DNA of 6,276 nt from Nitrospiraceae bacterium (GTDB lineage Bacteria; Nitrospirota; Thermodesulfovibrionia; Thermodesulfovibrionales; UBA9159): assembly GCA_003453735.1 (NCBI GenBank), contig DMNE01000388.1:1-6276 (forward strand), given 5' to 3'. Position numbers and translations under genes: made by a program. Position 1 is the stretch's first letter; every line of letters starts with the position of its first letter. Below, piece after piece: positions 5,316 to 6,276 of this stretch. The notes under the pieces were generated by a model. The model was not told the DNA's origin and did no database searches. It was given only the letters and a program-made list of their open reading frames with translations.

Positions 5316-6276
5316 CTATCGTTCGTCCCTCAACGCCTCAAGTTCCTTCGTAATATCAATGCCGGCGGGGCATCAAGTAATGCATCTTCCGCAGCTCACG
5401 CAACCGGGTAATCCGAACTGTTTCATAGTATAAGCCAGCTTCTTCGACATCCACTGCGGTATCGCGCCCTCCGTGAAGGTCTGAAGTTGCCTCCATGGAC
5501 GGAGCGAAGTTTCTCGAAAAGCAAGAGTCCCATTTCCTGACTCTCGCACCCGAACTCTCTTGTGATTGCCGGGTGATCCCTCGCAGTCTCACTAGATCAT
5601 AGGTCGAGCTGCAAAAACAGGCGGGGCAGACCTGGGTGCAGTTCCCGCACTCGAGATCTCTTTTGGTGATGTCGGCCCAATGGGGCTGATCGAGGTTCCT
5701 GCAAATAAGCCCTGGGAGTTCAGCTGCCCTGATCGATTTCCTCATCATCTTCAAGCGGCCTTCGATCCTCGGGGCCTTTTCCTTCAGATCGTCATCTATT
5801 GCGTCTTCCAGTGGCAATCCGTTAAGCAGCCCTTGACCAGCCACAGTACTTGTCTCTAAGAGAAAAGAATCATCGAGCTCTGTGGCGGCTATGTCAAACC
5901 CGTTCGTTAGGAAAGGGCCTGTCCCCATCGAATGACAAAAACCGGGTACAGACAATTAACGGCGATGGTCAAAGATACCCTCTCCGTAACTCGTAAACAC
6001 GATCTTTCACCGGCCCATCGAGAAAGACCCTGTCATAGAGTTTCAGCGCGGAAAGATCGCACGACCTAATGCCGACAAATGCAAGCTGCTTTTCCTCTCG
6101 GAAGTGAGGCGCTCGGGTAATTCTTCTTCTTGACCCCTTGAAGGCAAACATCTCGCTCACGGTAGGATACTGAAAATCTCTTGAAGGAATCGGGGCCTAC
6201 CGAAAAGGAGAAGATCTCCGGCCGCTCGCCTTTGGCAAGCCGGTAGCAGCCCACCTGCTATCGAAAAGGTGCGCAA
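5316..6276 (-). pseudogene. Frameshifted 4Fe-4S dicluster beta subunit (HydB/AsrA-like), 5' end beyond the window
   Basis: Six frame segments in order reconstruct the family: CYRLAKGERPEIFSFSVGPD...FKRF (6254-6174); QYPTVSEM...AFVGIRSCDLSALKLYDRVF (6172-5975); LTIAVNC (about 5972-5952); VPGFCHSMGTGPFLTNGFDI through the cluster motif CGNCTQVCPACFC (5649-5611) to WDSCFS (5949-5503); VHGGNFRPSRRARYR (5500-5456); and QWMSKKLAYT through CVSCGRCIT, TGA, CPAGIDIT, to the TAG at 5316. The two ferredoxin-like cysteine motifs would bind [4Fe-4S] clusters that carry electrons between the gamma flavoprotein and a catalytic partner. At least five frame changes and one nonsense codon (TGA at 5373-5375, where the family has Trp) disable it. 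One change, at 6173, lies in a run of four A/T bases; the others are not in homopolymers. A hydrogenase, sulfite-reductase or other catalytic partner is not visible. Assignment to the broad family is firm; HydB versus AsrA is not decided. Confidence 0.82.

Noticed and set aside
5373..5375. Selenocysteine at the in-frame TGA
   Set aside because: The family position is Trp, not Cys, and the gene is frameshifted elsewhere, so a nonsense change is the simpler reading.
5094..5411. Plus-strand frame opposite the gamma remnant and the end of beta
   Set aside because: The minus-strand frames carry clear family motifs; this frame has none.
1..6276. CRISPR arrays, tRNA or rRNA genes, complete insertion sequences
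   Set aside because: No regularly spaced repeats, no cloverleaf or rRNA-like segments and no paired terminal inverted repeats were seen on reading both strands.

Overview
The window looks like an accessory, partly decayed stretch of a bacterial chromosome. All the genes I can recognise lie on the minus strand. The one exception is a short plus-strand serine-recombinase fragment. The broken sulfhydrogenase/sulfite-reductase-type iron-sulfur and flavin subunits suggest an anaerobe or facultative anaerobe. The flavour is deltaproteobacterial or Nitrospirota-like, but that is only an impression from protein resemblance and cannot be settled from this sequence.

Layout, in plus-strand coordinates. 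1-163: a possible reading frame that overlaps the end of the large gene and runs off the window. 144-2987: one large intact gene for a 947-residue protein that joins a RelE/ParE-like N-terminal domain, a UvrD/Rep-type superfamily 1 helicase core and C-terminal ankyrin-like repeats. About 3001-3280: the C-terminal end of a type I restriction-modification methylase subunit (HsdM), spread over three reading frames. About 3280-3535: nothing firm, apart from a plausible ribosome binding site and start codon at 3440. 3537-3626: the catalytic N-terminus of a serine recombinase on the plus strand. 3650-4618: an intact NAD(P)-binding SDR/epimerase-like protein. 4619-4911: no convincing intact gene, but two CxxC motifs in different frames that may be a broken zinc ribbon. 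4912-5109: a small one-helix membrane protein. 5115-5311: the start of a flavin/NAD(P)-binding gamma-type subunit, truncated. 5316-6276: an iron-sulfur beta-type subunit broken by at least five frame changes and one in-frame stop.

Biologically there are two themes. The first is a possible defence or mobile-DNA remnant: helicase-ankyrin gene, hsdM scrap and recombinase scrap. The helicase is the only intact member, and its start lies 13 bases after the stop that ends the hsdM remnant. The second is a dying electron-transfer operon (beta followed by gamma), cut short in gamma at its junction with the small membrane protein. Long genes that stay open (947 and 322 codons) beside multiply frameshifted ones suggest that decay, rather than uniform sequencing error, explains the broken genes, although local assembly error cannot be excluded.
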